Of a stretch of 64,000 nt of DNA, positions 34,780 through 44,553 are shown piece after piece. Every line of letters starts with the position of its first letter. The first letter of the stretch is position 1. A program made the position numbers and the translations under genes. The stretch is from assembly GCF_965363235.1 (NCBI RefSeq), contig NC_134843.1:66503865-66567864 (forward strand), given 5' to 3'. The notes beneath the pieces are model-generated. The model made no database searches and had not been told where the DNA came from. It was given only the letters and a program-made list of their open reading frames with translations. Origin of the DNA: Mytilus galloprovincialis. Lineage: Eukaryota > Mollusca > Bivalvia > Mytilida > Mytilidae.

Positions 34780-36741
34780 TCAATATTTTATTATATCATA
34801 AATTTCTACAAATTCGTTCCCACAAATAAACAGAGCTTGTTCTGATTTGTCCAACCAGATATCACACAGTCTTGTAATTTTCTCGCACTTGTCAAGTAGT
34901 GTTTTTCTCTGTTTCCCATCTTCAGATATCAAATGAACGATACCAGTTTCATCACCAGCAAATATTAAACCAAGAGAATTGACAGTAACGCTGGTAACTT
35001 TCTGCATTGCATCATTTTTGAAAGAAAATATTTTCTTTCCATCAAGTGACGTGCAGACAACAGCAAAATCTTTAGTTGTGTGTATTAAACGATCTTTATT
35101 GTGGTCAATCGTTAATCCGTTAAGATCTCTGCCATCTGTATCGGTTAAAAAAGCGGTTTTCAATCCACTGCCCTGATTTAAATCCATTTTCATGATATTA
35201 CTACCGACTAGCATATAAAGATTATTTTGATGAATACTAACACCACCGTTAAAAGGCGAAGCATATTTTAACACTGTTTGTTTCCCGAAGCTCTGATCAA
35301 ATTTAACACTGTAGAAACAATTATTGTAACAAGAAATATATAATGTCTGATTCTCAGTATCATATGTTATTCTTTTAGCAATGTTTGGTAAAGCAAATTC
35401 TGTTTTTATTTTTCCTGTTAATATATCGGTGACAATCAGCTTGTTTGACGAGCATAGTACCATTATCTGACCTGAAATACACATACCCCCAAACAAAGCA
35501 TGTCCAGAATGGTGAACAATATTCCTTTTTTTCAACCGAATAGAATCAAACGTTTTACTAGGTGATAAACACAAATAATCTGAAATTACCGCTTCATACT
35601 CTAGTACAGATTTACTGCATTTCTCTGTAATATGTATTTCTCCAAGACTCTTCATTTCCATCAAATTCTGTAGTGAATTTTCAATAAGAAAGCTAGCTTC
35701 TACGTCATTGACCTGGCGTAACAACGCTACTGCATTTTCGATTTCCGAATTGAAGTCCTTTTTGGATTTTTGGAGATGGACAAAGAGTTGTGTTTTTGAA
35801 CCATAAGATCGAATGAATGTTGTAGTGCTGACAAAATCCTTGATGCGAATTAAGAGTTTTTCGACCAAATCTAATTTTGAATCAATATCGCCTTGTGTTT
35901 TGTCTTCTATTATCTTTAATTGTTTCAAAAATACAACCAACAAACTGTCTAATTTACTTTTAGCAGTATTAACTGATTCGATGATAGTACTTTCAATAAT
36001 AGACAGCGATTTATTCAAAATAGTCTTCTCATCTTTTTGTTCTTGTAGTAAGTTTTCAGTAGCTGCTTGAATTTTAGTCAAATTTGCTTCAAATGAACCC
36101 TTGTCGTCTGTTTTACTTGTTATGTCTTCAATAGCTTGGACATCTTCGCACTTCCTATGTTGTAACGTTACACACAGCACGCAGCAGAGTTGTTGGTGAT
36201 CAAAACAGTACGCTTCTACTAATTTAGAACTGTGTACGGGACATGCATCCGAAATTTTACTTAAATCGATTCCACAGTCATTAGTTTTAATACTTGCTAT
36301 ATCTACAACTTTGTGACTCATTGAAATTTTCATTAAACTATGTATTTCACAACAATTGTCACAAAAAGCTTCACTGCAATCACAACACCATGTCATTGCG
36401 GAAATACATTTTTGTTTGCGTTTACAAATATGACAATCTTGGGTGTTTGGCTCTTTCGTAGTTTCCATTAGAGCAGAGATAGTAAAATTATGAGGCAAAG
36501 ATTCAATCCACTGTGTTGTATCTAAGTCTGACTCAGGGGATGTGACAATTGCTCTACATACAGGACACGTATAATTTGCGATTTTATACCCGGCACGGCG
36601 TTCAGCAGACAAAACATACTCACTGATACATTGAAAACAGAAAGTGTGTAAGCATGGCAGACTTCTTGGTGACTTAAGTTGCTCTAAACAGATAGAACAT
36701 GTAAATATATCTTTTTCTTTCACATGACCTGATGTCGCCAT
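34780..36741 (-). CDS. TRIM-type RING/B-box protein, intact, single coding exon
   Basis: 653 codons without introns. A RING-HC finger spans residues 15-62 (C15-x2-C18, C30-x-H32-x2-C35-x2-C38, C59-x2-C62), so a ubiquitin E3 ligase role is expected from the family. Two B-box zinc motifs follow (about 103-146 and 167-200), then a coiled coil (about 205-330) for dimerisation. The C-terminal 270 residues, rich in short beta-type repeats such as GLTIDHNKDRLIHTTKDF and GLIFAGDETGIVHLIS, look like a beta-propeller (NHL-like). The start is set by MATSGHVKEKD just ahead of the ring; the stop TGA is at 34780-34782, and AATAAA overlaps the last codons. Such genes are hugely expanded in bivalves and often tied to innate immunity; that role is inference. 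A broken paralog lies directly 3'. Nearest named family: TRIM2/3/56/71-like, not resolved. Confidence 0.93.
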   Translation of the reverse strand: MATSGHVKEKDIFTCSICLEQLKSPRSLPCLHTFCFQCISEYVLSAERRAGYKIANYTCPVCRAIVTSPESDLDTTQWIESLPHNFTISALMETTKEPNTQDCHICKRKQKCISAMTWCCDCSEAFCDNCCEIHSLMKISMSHKVVDIASIKTNDCGIDLSKISDACPVHSSKLVEAYCFDHQQLCCVLCVTLQHRKCEDVQAIEDITSKTDDKGSFEANLTKIQAATENLLQEQKDEKTILNKSLSIIESTIIESVNTAKSKLDSLLVVFLKQLKIIEDKTQGDIDSKLDLVEKLLIRIKDFVSTTTFIRSYGSKTQLFVHLQKSKKDFNSEIENAVALLRQVNDVEASFLIENSLQNLMEMKSLGEIHITEKCSKSVLEYEAVISDYLCLSPSKTFDSIRLKKRNIVHHSGHALFGGMCISGQIMVLCSSNKLIVTDILTGKIKTEFALPNIAKRITYDTENQTLYISCYNNCFYSVKFDQSFGKQTVLKYASPFNGGVSIHQNNLYMLVGSNIMKMDLNQGSGLKTAFLTDTDGRDLNGLTIDHNKDRLIHTTKDFAVVCTSLDGKKIFSFKNDAMQKVTSVTVNSLGLIFAGDETGIVHLISEDGKQRKTLLDKCEKITRLCDIWLDKSEQALFICGNEFVEIYDIIKY

Positions 36742-37319
36742 AATACAACATATATGTAAATTATAACTTCCCGGTGTACAAAGGTGTACTTCATAATCTA
36801 TAAATAGAACTGCAAAAATGTAACTGTTTTTTTTTTGTCCGAGTCGGAAATTATTTTCGCGATAAAAAACAATTTAATTGACATGATTGAGTTTTCGATG
36901 TTTTCAATCAAATCAATTTTTTTCTTCAAAATTTAACACTATATAAAGGTATGAGGAAGTCTAGATTCGGAATATATTTGTGTCATCTGCTGAACCATAA
37001 TATTTGTTTCCATCAATTAAATAGGGGTTCTGGATATTTTTTAAGGGAAAAAAACATGCTTAACCTGATGATCTATATATTATATACTGTGAACGCTTTG
37101 AGCATGTTGAGTATATATTTAAAGATGTTCTACTATACAGATACAGCCCTACATATATCGCTAAGCTGTATCTTTATACTATACAACCCTACATATATCG
37201 CTATGCTGTATCTTTCTACTATACAGATATCGCTTTAAGCTCCGCCCACTGCCGGACTGAGTTTGGTATGAACCTGCGTGACATCAGAATGTGTATTGCA
37301 GTCGCATTCCAATGTCGTA
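36742..37319. other. 5' flank of TRIM gene and two stem-loop motifs
   Basis: 36840-36950 (ATTATTTTCGCGATAAAAAA, TTTTCGATGTTTTCAATCAA) matches 33465-33580 beside the pseudogene, so the duplication includes the upstream region. At 37136-37226 the phrase ACAGCCCTACATATATCGCT and its partner GCTGTATCTTTATACTATAC occur twice in a row; a third copy is at 12842. No further exon seen. Confidence 0.55.
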
Positions 37320-37722
37320 TTAAGGATGTCTGCTTGTCATGTTTTGGAATTTTTGTCAGATTTTCGGAATCCTCTGATTTTATCCATTTGAATGCCTTAA
37401 AAGAATTTCCCCAGGAACCCCCATTTTTCTTTTTATAAATCTTTTACATGTATAATTATTAATAATTTGTAAAAGTCTTATAAAATTTTATTTATTTTTT
37501 AATAGTATTTGAGAACTTTAACTGGTCAATGATAAAGCTATGAAAAATCAAGAGGGAACATTTTCCCGCCAAAATTCCAATGGCTAAGGTAATATCTCGA
37601 AAACAACCACATTGACCCCTATATTTTTTTGGCTTTTTTGATTCCTCAATTTATTCCCTATCAATACATACTAGTTTTATGAAAAGTTATTTATTTTGAA
37701 ACTGAGCAGCGAACATCCTTAA
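37320..37722. mobile_element. TTAA-flanked MITE-like element, ~400 bp
   Basis: TTAAGGATGTCTGCT at the left is answered by AGCGAACATCCTTAA at the right, giving inverted ends AAGGATGT.CGCT and a TTAA at both borders. TTAA duplication is typical of piggyBac-type elements; here it could also be part of the repeat. No coding sequence. Confidence 0.65.
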
Positions 37723-37928
37723 AATAGATAATTATTCTCCTTGAGCGATGTATTATTGTTGACCATTCGAGATTCTTTTTTTGCGAACCCGTCTTCAGTT
37801 GAATGTGTGATTTATACTGTATCGTACTACTACAAGGGATTTCAAATCGAAAATTAATGCAAAACATGTGTTTTTGTGTCTTTCAAAACACAAATAATAT
37901 ACAGAATTAATTGCAGTATAAAGACAAT

Positions 37929-38072
37929 AACTGTTTAGTGTCTTTAAATATCAGCTGTATTTGTACTCGGCTCGAAACAGGTGTAATAGCTCGCTAAAAC
38001 TTTAAAGCTCGCATACACATTGTGTCCTAGCCTCGTACAAATACAGCTGATATTTAAAGACACTAAACAGTT
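37929..38072. repeat. Foldback with ~38-bp perfect arms
   Basis: AACTGTTTAGTGTCTTTAAA and TATCAGCTGTATTTGTAC on the left are exactly mirrored by GTACAAATACAGCTGATA and TTTAAAGACACTAAACAGTT on the right, around a loop of about 68 bp that contains GCTCG and TAGCCTCG. Perfect arms suggest youth or selection on structure. Probably a small MITE. Confidence 0.9.
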
Positions 38073-38569
38073 TTTGTTTATATATTTACATATATTGAAA
38101 GACTTTATTTTTTACAGCGTCTCAACAAATATTTCAACAATCTTAGTAAAACCTAATATAAATTTAAGGCTTTCTTGTCTTTAACATGAATTGAGATAAG
38201 GTTAAATCATTACAAGAATTGTTGAATTCGAAGTCAGTATATATATATTTTATTTCCAAGTAATTTCAATATGTCAAATCAATATGTGTAAAGTTATGCA
38301 GTGTTTAACATATTTGTTGAAAAGCAGATATATATAGCCGTCAACATGGTCAACTGTTGTACAAATGATTGCTGACTTTGGAAGTGGGTTCCATTGCACT
38401 ATTGCATGTGGATGCATATTTGGGACAATCACATCATAGGCGGAATCAGAAGGGGATGGGGTCCCACTTTTCGTGAGAAAAATTTGGTTGATTATATAGG
38501 GAATCCCCCCAAGTGCGGTACTCATGCTTAGGTCTAATTAATGACATGTACACCATTTCTTTGGCAGAT

Positions 38570-39470
38570 ACTTTTAGGTGAAGTTTTAGATAAATTAGCT
38601 GTCGATCTGCATTTTCTATTATATTATCTACAAGTTTATTCCATTTAAGATCTGATTGGATGGTTATGTCTAAATATTTTGAAGTGGTTTAGAATGGGAT
38701 CATGAAGAATGTAGTCATGGTTGACTGGTTTCTTTTTTCTCCTCATTGTGCTGCGGAAGTTCTGTTGTAATTTAATTGTCCCTCCAGATGTTTCTCCCGA
38801 TTTTTTTCCATATAGCATGATTGTCTGTATCTGTTGATGTAAAAAAAATCACCAATCCATCCTGGTATCTACGAGGAGTTTTATTTCCAAAGTATTATTG
38901 TCTATGCCCGTAGTATTGTCAATTTTACAAAAGTGTTTTTTTTAAATTCTATGACAATGACATCAGTTTGAATGTTGGTATTGTTGTATCTTGCAAGGTC
39001 GTGTATGAAAGATATTAATTGTGTCTCACATGATCGTTTCAATCAAAAGCCATGCTGTATATCATATAATGTATTGTTTTCCAGTATTCAAGATGTTCTT
39101 TTATTTGACTAGCTATGCTATACTCCATCATTTTGTGGAGTATACATGCAAGTGAAATAGGCCTGTAGCTTATGGCATTAATATGTTTGTCTCCTTTTTT
39201 GAATGCATGACAAACGTTTGCATGTTTCCAGGCTGTATGTATTGAATAATTATGAGTGTTAATTGATTCTTGGAAGATGAGTAATGAGACTAAGAGGATC
39301 TTTCATTTCTGTTGATACCTTACAAAATAGTTCATCAGAGCCTGTGGATTTATTTGAATTGATGTTATGAACTAATTAGATGAGGCAATTTTCTGATATT
39401 TTAATTACATCAATGAACTAATGATACTTGATGATATTTGCTCATCCCAGAGGGTGTGTCGGAAATGAGT
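38570..39470 (-). mobile_element. LINE RT fragment, second family
   Basis: The minus strand reads, in order, NKSTGSDELF, then AFKKGDKHINAISYRPISL, then a QHGF-like and RSCETQLISFIHDLARYNN-like stretch, and finally KYLDITIQSDLKWNKLVDNI. These are RT blocks and the post-RT region of a CR1/jockey-type non-LTR element different from the one at 23.7 kb. Several stops and frameshifts (for example a stop after HGF and loss of the KAFD block) show it is dead, and the part with the catalytic Y-x-D-D is deleted. Confidence 0.85.
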
Positions 39471-39559
39471 TCTGAATATTTCTACAATGTCAAGGTAACA
39501 CACATTTTAAAGTTATTTGTACCTGTAGAAATCTTATTTCAAACGGGATAGCACTTCCT

Positions 39560-40562
39560 GTTTTTAAGGAGATGTTTACTGTGCCAGGAAATTTAGAAAT
39601 GATCCTGGTAAACTTATCAATCCTTTAAATAAATTTGTTCCGAAAGGTTACCAATTCAACACTGGAGGTAGATACCTTGTATTGAAAAGGGGGGGGGGGG
39701 GGGCGGCTAGGATGAAAAATGTTGTCCTGCATTTTTTTTTGCTGTAATCTCTGTCCTGCCTTTTTATTTTTCACTCTGTTCGGTCCTGCCCTTTTTTTTT
39801 TTTTTTTAGTTTATCCTGACTTTTTTACCTAAATTGTCGTCCTGACTTTTTTTTTTGCAAGTGTCTCATCCTGCCTTTTTTTTTTAATGAAAACTCCTGT
39901 CCTGCCTGTTTTTTTCAAATTTCATCCTAGCCCCTCCCCCCCCCCCTAAAAATCAAATGGTAGCTCCCTTAGTATTGCACAAGGTCATGTTTTGTTCTGA
40001 CTAATATGACGTCTTTACATTAAATTCATCGGATGTTAGATGTGTACTGATTGATAATTCAGTTTTCAGATGCATTTTTTGGGGTTGTTATTGGCTTTGA
40101 ACTAGCTGTCAGTAACTGAGAGTACTCTCAGATCTGTACTTGGTGTCTTTTTGTTTTTGATATGTACCTGTCCACATCCACTCCTTGTTTTAATTTGATG
40201 AATTTCTATTTGTATCCATCTGATGAGTTAAGTCTTGATTTTTAAATTTTTCTCTTAAATTGTACTATTATACCACTGTCCCAGTTTAGGGGATGGTTGG
40301 CACGTTCAAAGTAGTTTCACCTTGCCCAATTCTTATGTGCCTATCCCAAGTTAGGAGCCTGTAATTCAGTGGTTGTCTTTTGTGCTATTTTTCGTTCATT
40401 ATTTTGTACATAAATTAGGTTCTTAGTTTTCTAATTTAAATTATTTTGTATTTGTCATTCCGGGGCATTTTATAGCTAACTAAGGATATGGGTTCTACTC
40501 ATTTGGTCTTTTGTGGAGAGTTGTCTCATTTGCAATCATACCACATCTTCTTCTTTTTATAT
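39560..40562 (+). repeat. Repeat family A, longest copy
   Basis: Contains GGTCATGTTTTGTTCTGACT, GGCTTTGAACTAGCTGTCAG, AGTACTCTCAGATCTGTACT, TCCATCTGATGAGTTAAGTC, TATACCACTGTCCCAG and the terminus GAGAGTTGTCTCATTTGCAA then ACCACATCTTC. From memory this is one of the commonest mussel repeats, perhaps the tail of a retroelement. It has no coding part here and is split by a MITE at 39685-39968. Further pieces in this window: 4860-5150, 5305-5425, 21125-21330, 22255-22605, 56735-56866 and 63955-64000. Confidence 0.85.
39685..39968. mobile_element. MITE with G/C-run ends and CCTG-poly(T) tandem core
   Basis: Flanked by CTTGTATTG (39676-39684) and CTTAGTATTG (39968-39977), near-direct repeats that look like an 8-9 bp target duplication, because family A elsewhere (by memory) has the uninterrupted site. 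The left border is a run of about 16 G followed by GGCTAGGATGAAA; the right has TTTCATCCTAGCCCCTCCCC. The core repeats TGTCCTGCCTTTTTTTT-like units of about 30 bp six or seven times. A hAT-like TSD length, but superfamily uncertain. Confidence 0.7.
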
Positions 40563-41944
40563 TGACACTAAACAAAACACAGGATAACATATATAATAGT
40601 AATTTATAATTCAAGCATGCATCATTTGTCAAACATGTTAAATGTTTAACTAGCATTTTTTATTATGCAAATATGATGTTAACATACATTTATTTATCAA
40701 TCTGATCAAAATATACAGACACTGCTTTTCTTACAAGGAGCTGAAAACACTGTTCTACTTCCTACCTCTAACTGAACAAGGAGAAAAGTCTTGAAAATCG
40801 AACTTGACCTGTTACTTGTCATAATAAAACAATACACCAAATATTAAATCAATATCTTCAAGCAGGGAAAAAAAGCCTGGAAAACTGATTTGTTCGACCG
40901 ACTGATTGAAAGATAGACAGAGTGCAAACTACGTCAGTAGGGGACTAATAACCAGAACAGAAGGTATAACAGGAGTGTTGTCAGATCCTTGTTGGCACAG
41001 TTGTGACACATGATCTGTATTTAAAATTTTCAATAACATTTCATTTTTCATATTAAAAGTTTACAATAAAATTAAACAATGTATAGATATAAATGTTTCT
41101 AAAGTTATCAAATTACAACAAGTTAGGTTTTACTTAAATCTGAATAATAACTCTTTATAAAATATATACAGTATAGATATATTATGTAGGATAACATGAA
41201 ATCAAGTGACCCTGAAAGTGTATGTTAATATATTATGCATAATACTTGTTTTTAATTCACCTACCTTAAAAGGCCATTTGACCTTTCTACATTACTTTAT
41301 GTATGTCCGTCCTTTGTCTGTAATATTTCCCTCAAAAGTCTTCTCTAAAACTCAAGTTTATTTGCCATAACATTTGAATGTCAACTTTTAAGTTTGTGAT
41401 TTTTAGTATTGATCAACCAACAAGAAACCTTGTCTAAAATTAGTATATAGGGGTCACAGTTCAAACAACAGTTTGGCTAATATTTCAAACTATAGGAATC
41501 AGAGAGAACAGACAGGACAACAAGTTCAATCTACTTTAAATTGTTTAGAAAAGTCTGTTTACCTGTGTTGGAGTTATTACTCCTTAAATTTTGATTTTCA
41601 ACTTTTTAGAATTTCCTTGCCATTGTTTCCAAAATAATAGGAACTAGGATGAATTTAAATCAAACATACCTTCAACAGAGATATAAGGCACAGGCAGACT
41701 GCTCCAAAAATAAATACCTGTATTCTAAAATCTAAACCATTAACTACCCATGAAAATATTAGCAAAATCACAATTTTAATGGATTATAAAATGATTTACA
41801 ACCATTTAACATCTGGAATCATATAAAAATCATGTACTTCCTACAACCCCTGGAAGTGAACTAAACATACTGAGCTCAAATAAATCTGTTCGCATGGCCT
41901 AGATAGTAAAATACAAAATCAGTTTAAAAATACTGAAATTTGAT
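40563..41944. other. No gene recognised
   Basis: AT-rich non-coding sequence. No exon with acceptor and donor in a shared frame is apparent, and no repeat family is recognised with confidence. Confidence 0.4.
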
Positions 41945-42720
41945 TGATAAAATGAAGCTTACCAGTGACTATCACAAAGCCAAACTAGTGTGTCAAAGCG
42001 ACACAAATGGCCCTGTCTCAAAAAGTTGAAAAATCTGCAATTTCTATAACACATGTGGACTCACACATAATGGTAGTCTCTCATATAAAAAATCAGCTCA
42101 AAATCTGGAGGCTTATAGAAAAAAAAAACTGTATTACTGTGATTTTCAACAATTTTCAAAGTTGTAAACCCTTCATTTTGGCAAAAATTAGCGGAGCAGA
42201 ACGAAACTTAAACTTGATCTGTAACTCATCATGGTTAGCTCACATACCAAAAATCAGCCCAATATCTGAAAGCATTTAGAAAAAAGGTCTGTATAACTGT
42301 GATTTTCAACAATTTATCAAAGTCCAAAGCCTGAAATTACAGCAAAAATTAGGCGAGCGGAGAGAAACTTTAACTTGATCTGTAACTCAATAAACCAAAA
42401 ATCAGCCCAATATCTGAAAGCATTTAGAAAAAAGGTCCGTATAACTGTGATTTTCAACAATTTATCAAAGTCCAAAGCCTGAATTTACAGCAAAAATTAG
42501 GCAAGCGGAACTAAACTTAAACTTGATCTGTAACACATCTGTAACTTACATACCAAAAATCAGCCCAATATCTGAAAGCGTTTAGAAAAAAGTCCGTAGC
42601 CTGAAATTTGGCAAAAATTAGCAATTTATCAAAGTCCAAAGCCCGTAATTTCAGCAAAAATTAGGCGAGCGGAACGAAACTTAAACTTGATCTGTAACTC
42701 ATTATGGTTAACTCACATAC
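41945..42720. repeat. Tandem repeats of ~150 bp
   Basis: About five units, each with CTGTGATTTTCAACAATTT, CAAAAATTAGGCGAGCGGA, CTTAAACTTGATCTGTAACT and CAGCCCAATATCTGAAAGC. The last unit is shortened by an internal deletion. It is cut off at 42721, where a different repeat begins. Confidence 0.85.
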
Positions 42721-42721
42721 C

Positions 42722-44187
42722 AACCAGATGCTCCGCAGGGCGCAGCTTTATATGACTGCAGAGATCGACACATGAACAGTTGGGGCAAGTATGGACACAA
42801 CATTCAAGCTGGATACAGCTCTGAATTTGGATTGTGATTAAATAGTTGACACAGCATACATTTCTGACCCAGAATGAATGTGGTCTAATGAACTTAATTT
42901 TTTTTTTTTGCTTTTGAGCAATTCACTATGCTGTTGAATATTAATCAAATAAATGGGGAATTTGACCATAGGGACACAGATGATGCCCCTGCTAGTATAT
43001 AACGTTATAAAAGGACATAAATCAAGAACTGTAAAAGTGAAGCTGCCAAAATTTGAACTTAAACCAGTCTGCACGGTAAGCCACTAGTCCGATGCCCCAG
43101 ACTTGTAAAATTTCATTCGGACTAGTAAGTTTTTGCAAAACCTTTTTTGGCCAAATAAGAAAAATGTCAGAATATTGGTCTTCGGACTAGTAGTTGAAAA
43201 AGTTTTTGGTGCAGACTGTTAAACTGAGTTTAGTGGTAATAAGCATTATATATACATTTCATTAAATTTAGTTGAGGCAAAAGAACAGACACAAAAAAAT
43301 ACAACAATTTTTCCATAATTGACATAACCCTAGAATGGTTATCCAAGTGTTTGTAAGCACTGAAAGATAAAGGTTGCTTCAATTTATCAGTTGGTAATAA
43401 AATTTATTATTGCATTGTATAAAGCATTGGTTTTAGTTGATTCAACTACTATTCTGGACATAGAAAGATAACTCCAATTTTCAAAGAAGATTTTAAACAG
43501 CATTGATTGTAGTTGAATCAACTATAATTATGGACAAAGGAAGACAACTCCAATTTAAACTCGAAAAATGCTTGTTTTTGGCCTTTTTTTGGCCCCTAAT
43601 TCCCGCATGAATAGGGTAATTACCCCCAAACTCAATCCAAGCCTTCCTTATGTTATATGGAACCATATGGTACAATATAAGAGAGATCTATACACTTAAC
43701 ACAAATTATTGTCAAGAAACTACAAAAATGCTAGTTTTTTGCCCCTTTTTGGCCCTTAATACCTAAACTGTTGGCACCATAACCCCAAAATGAATCCAAA
43801 CCTTCTATTTGTGGTATGAAACATTGTGGTACAATTTCAGAGCAATTGAAATACTTACCGGGTATACACAAGTTGATATCCTGAAAGTAGAAAAATGCTT
43901 GTTTTGGGTCCCTTATTTCAAAATGGTAGGGACCATCAGCCTCAAAATTAATCCCAACCTTCCTTTTGAGGTATTGAACCTTTAATACTGAACCATGAAA
44001 ATGAGGTCAAGGACATTGGACATGTGACTGACGGAAACTTCGTAACATGAAGCATCTATATACAAAGTATGAAGCATCTAAAATATAAAGCTTTTAAGAA
44101 GTGAGCTAACGCCGCCGCCGTAGCCGCCGCCGGATCACTATCCCTATGTCGAGCTTTCTGCAACAAAAGTTGCAGGCTCGACAAAAA
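42722..44187. repeat. Hairpin-ended composite repeat E1
   Basis: Starts CCAGATGCTCCGCAGGGCGC and ends in GTAGCCGCCGCCGGATCACT, then TATGTCGAGCTTTCTGCAAC, then AAAAGTTGCAGGCTCGAC. The end is a double stem: GTCGAGC with GCTCGAC, enclosing CTGCAAC/GTTGCAG. The interior has about four diverged ~190-bp units (AAAAATGCTTGTTTT, TTTGGCCC, CCAAACCTTC) and a nested 154-bp MITE at 43065-43218. The last ~200 bp are shared with 60725-60929. Confidence 0.8.
43065..43218. mobile_element. Small MITE, 154 bp, TSD TTAAAC
   Basis: The ends CAGTCTGCAC and GTGCAGACTG are perfect inverted repeats, followed inward by ACTAGTCCGA and TCGGACTAGT. Flanking TTAAAC is present on both sides (43059-43064, 43219-43224). 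It lies inside the hairpin-ended repeat E1, so it is younger. No coding capacity. Confidence 0.85.
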
Positions 44188-44468
44188 TAAATATTAGTTA
44201 CAATATCTCATTCATGAAAATATATATATAATTTATGTTCTTTAAACAAAAAAAAATGGCACATATCTACAATTATTTGTAAATGATATCAAAATCACAT
44301 AAAACAAACTTCAACTACACAAATAAAATGGAATCATTCACTTTTAAACAACATTGCATCTTTATATCACAGTCCTCCTACCCAAAACTGATAATTTCTT
44401 CACATTATATTTCGCTTTATCAGGGGAGGTAATAACAACCCATAGCTATAAATAAGCTGGTCTCCAGT

Positions 44469-44553
44469 CTATGCAGCCATTCCCTGTGATACCAGATAAC
44501 CTACAGCTGTCTGTATGGATGTCAAACAGTATCCTTCTTCACCCATTATATAA
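44469..44553 (-). CDS. VPS9D1: VPS9D1-like last exon (end of VPS9 domain)
   Basis: After the acceptor TTTTCATAG the exon reads [20 protein letters not shown] and ends VSQGMAA, then TAG at 44469-44471. The GY motif corresponds to the conserved Tyr of VPS9 domains. The phase (GG from the previous exon plus T) gives the Gly of HEGY. The protein ends within eight residues of the domain, as in vertebrate VPS9D1. Confidence 0.92.

Noticed and set aside
38410-38530. Possible further hAT-type MITE (GGCGGAATCAGAAGGGG and a C-rich stretch)
   Set aside because: Only one plausible end is visible and no target duplication could be found.
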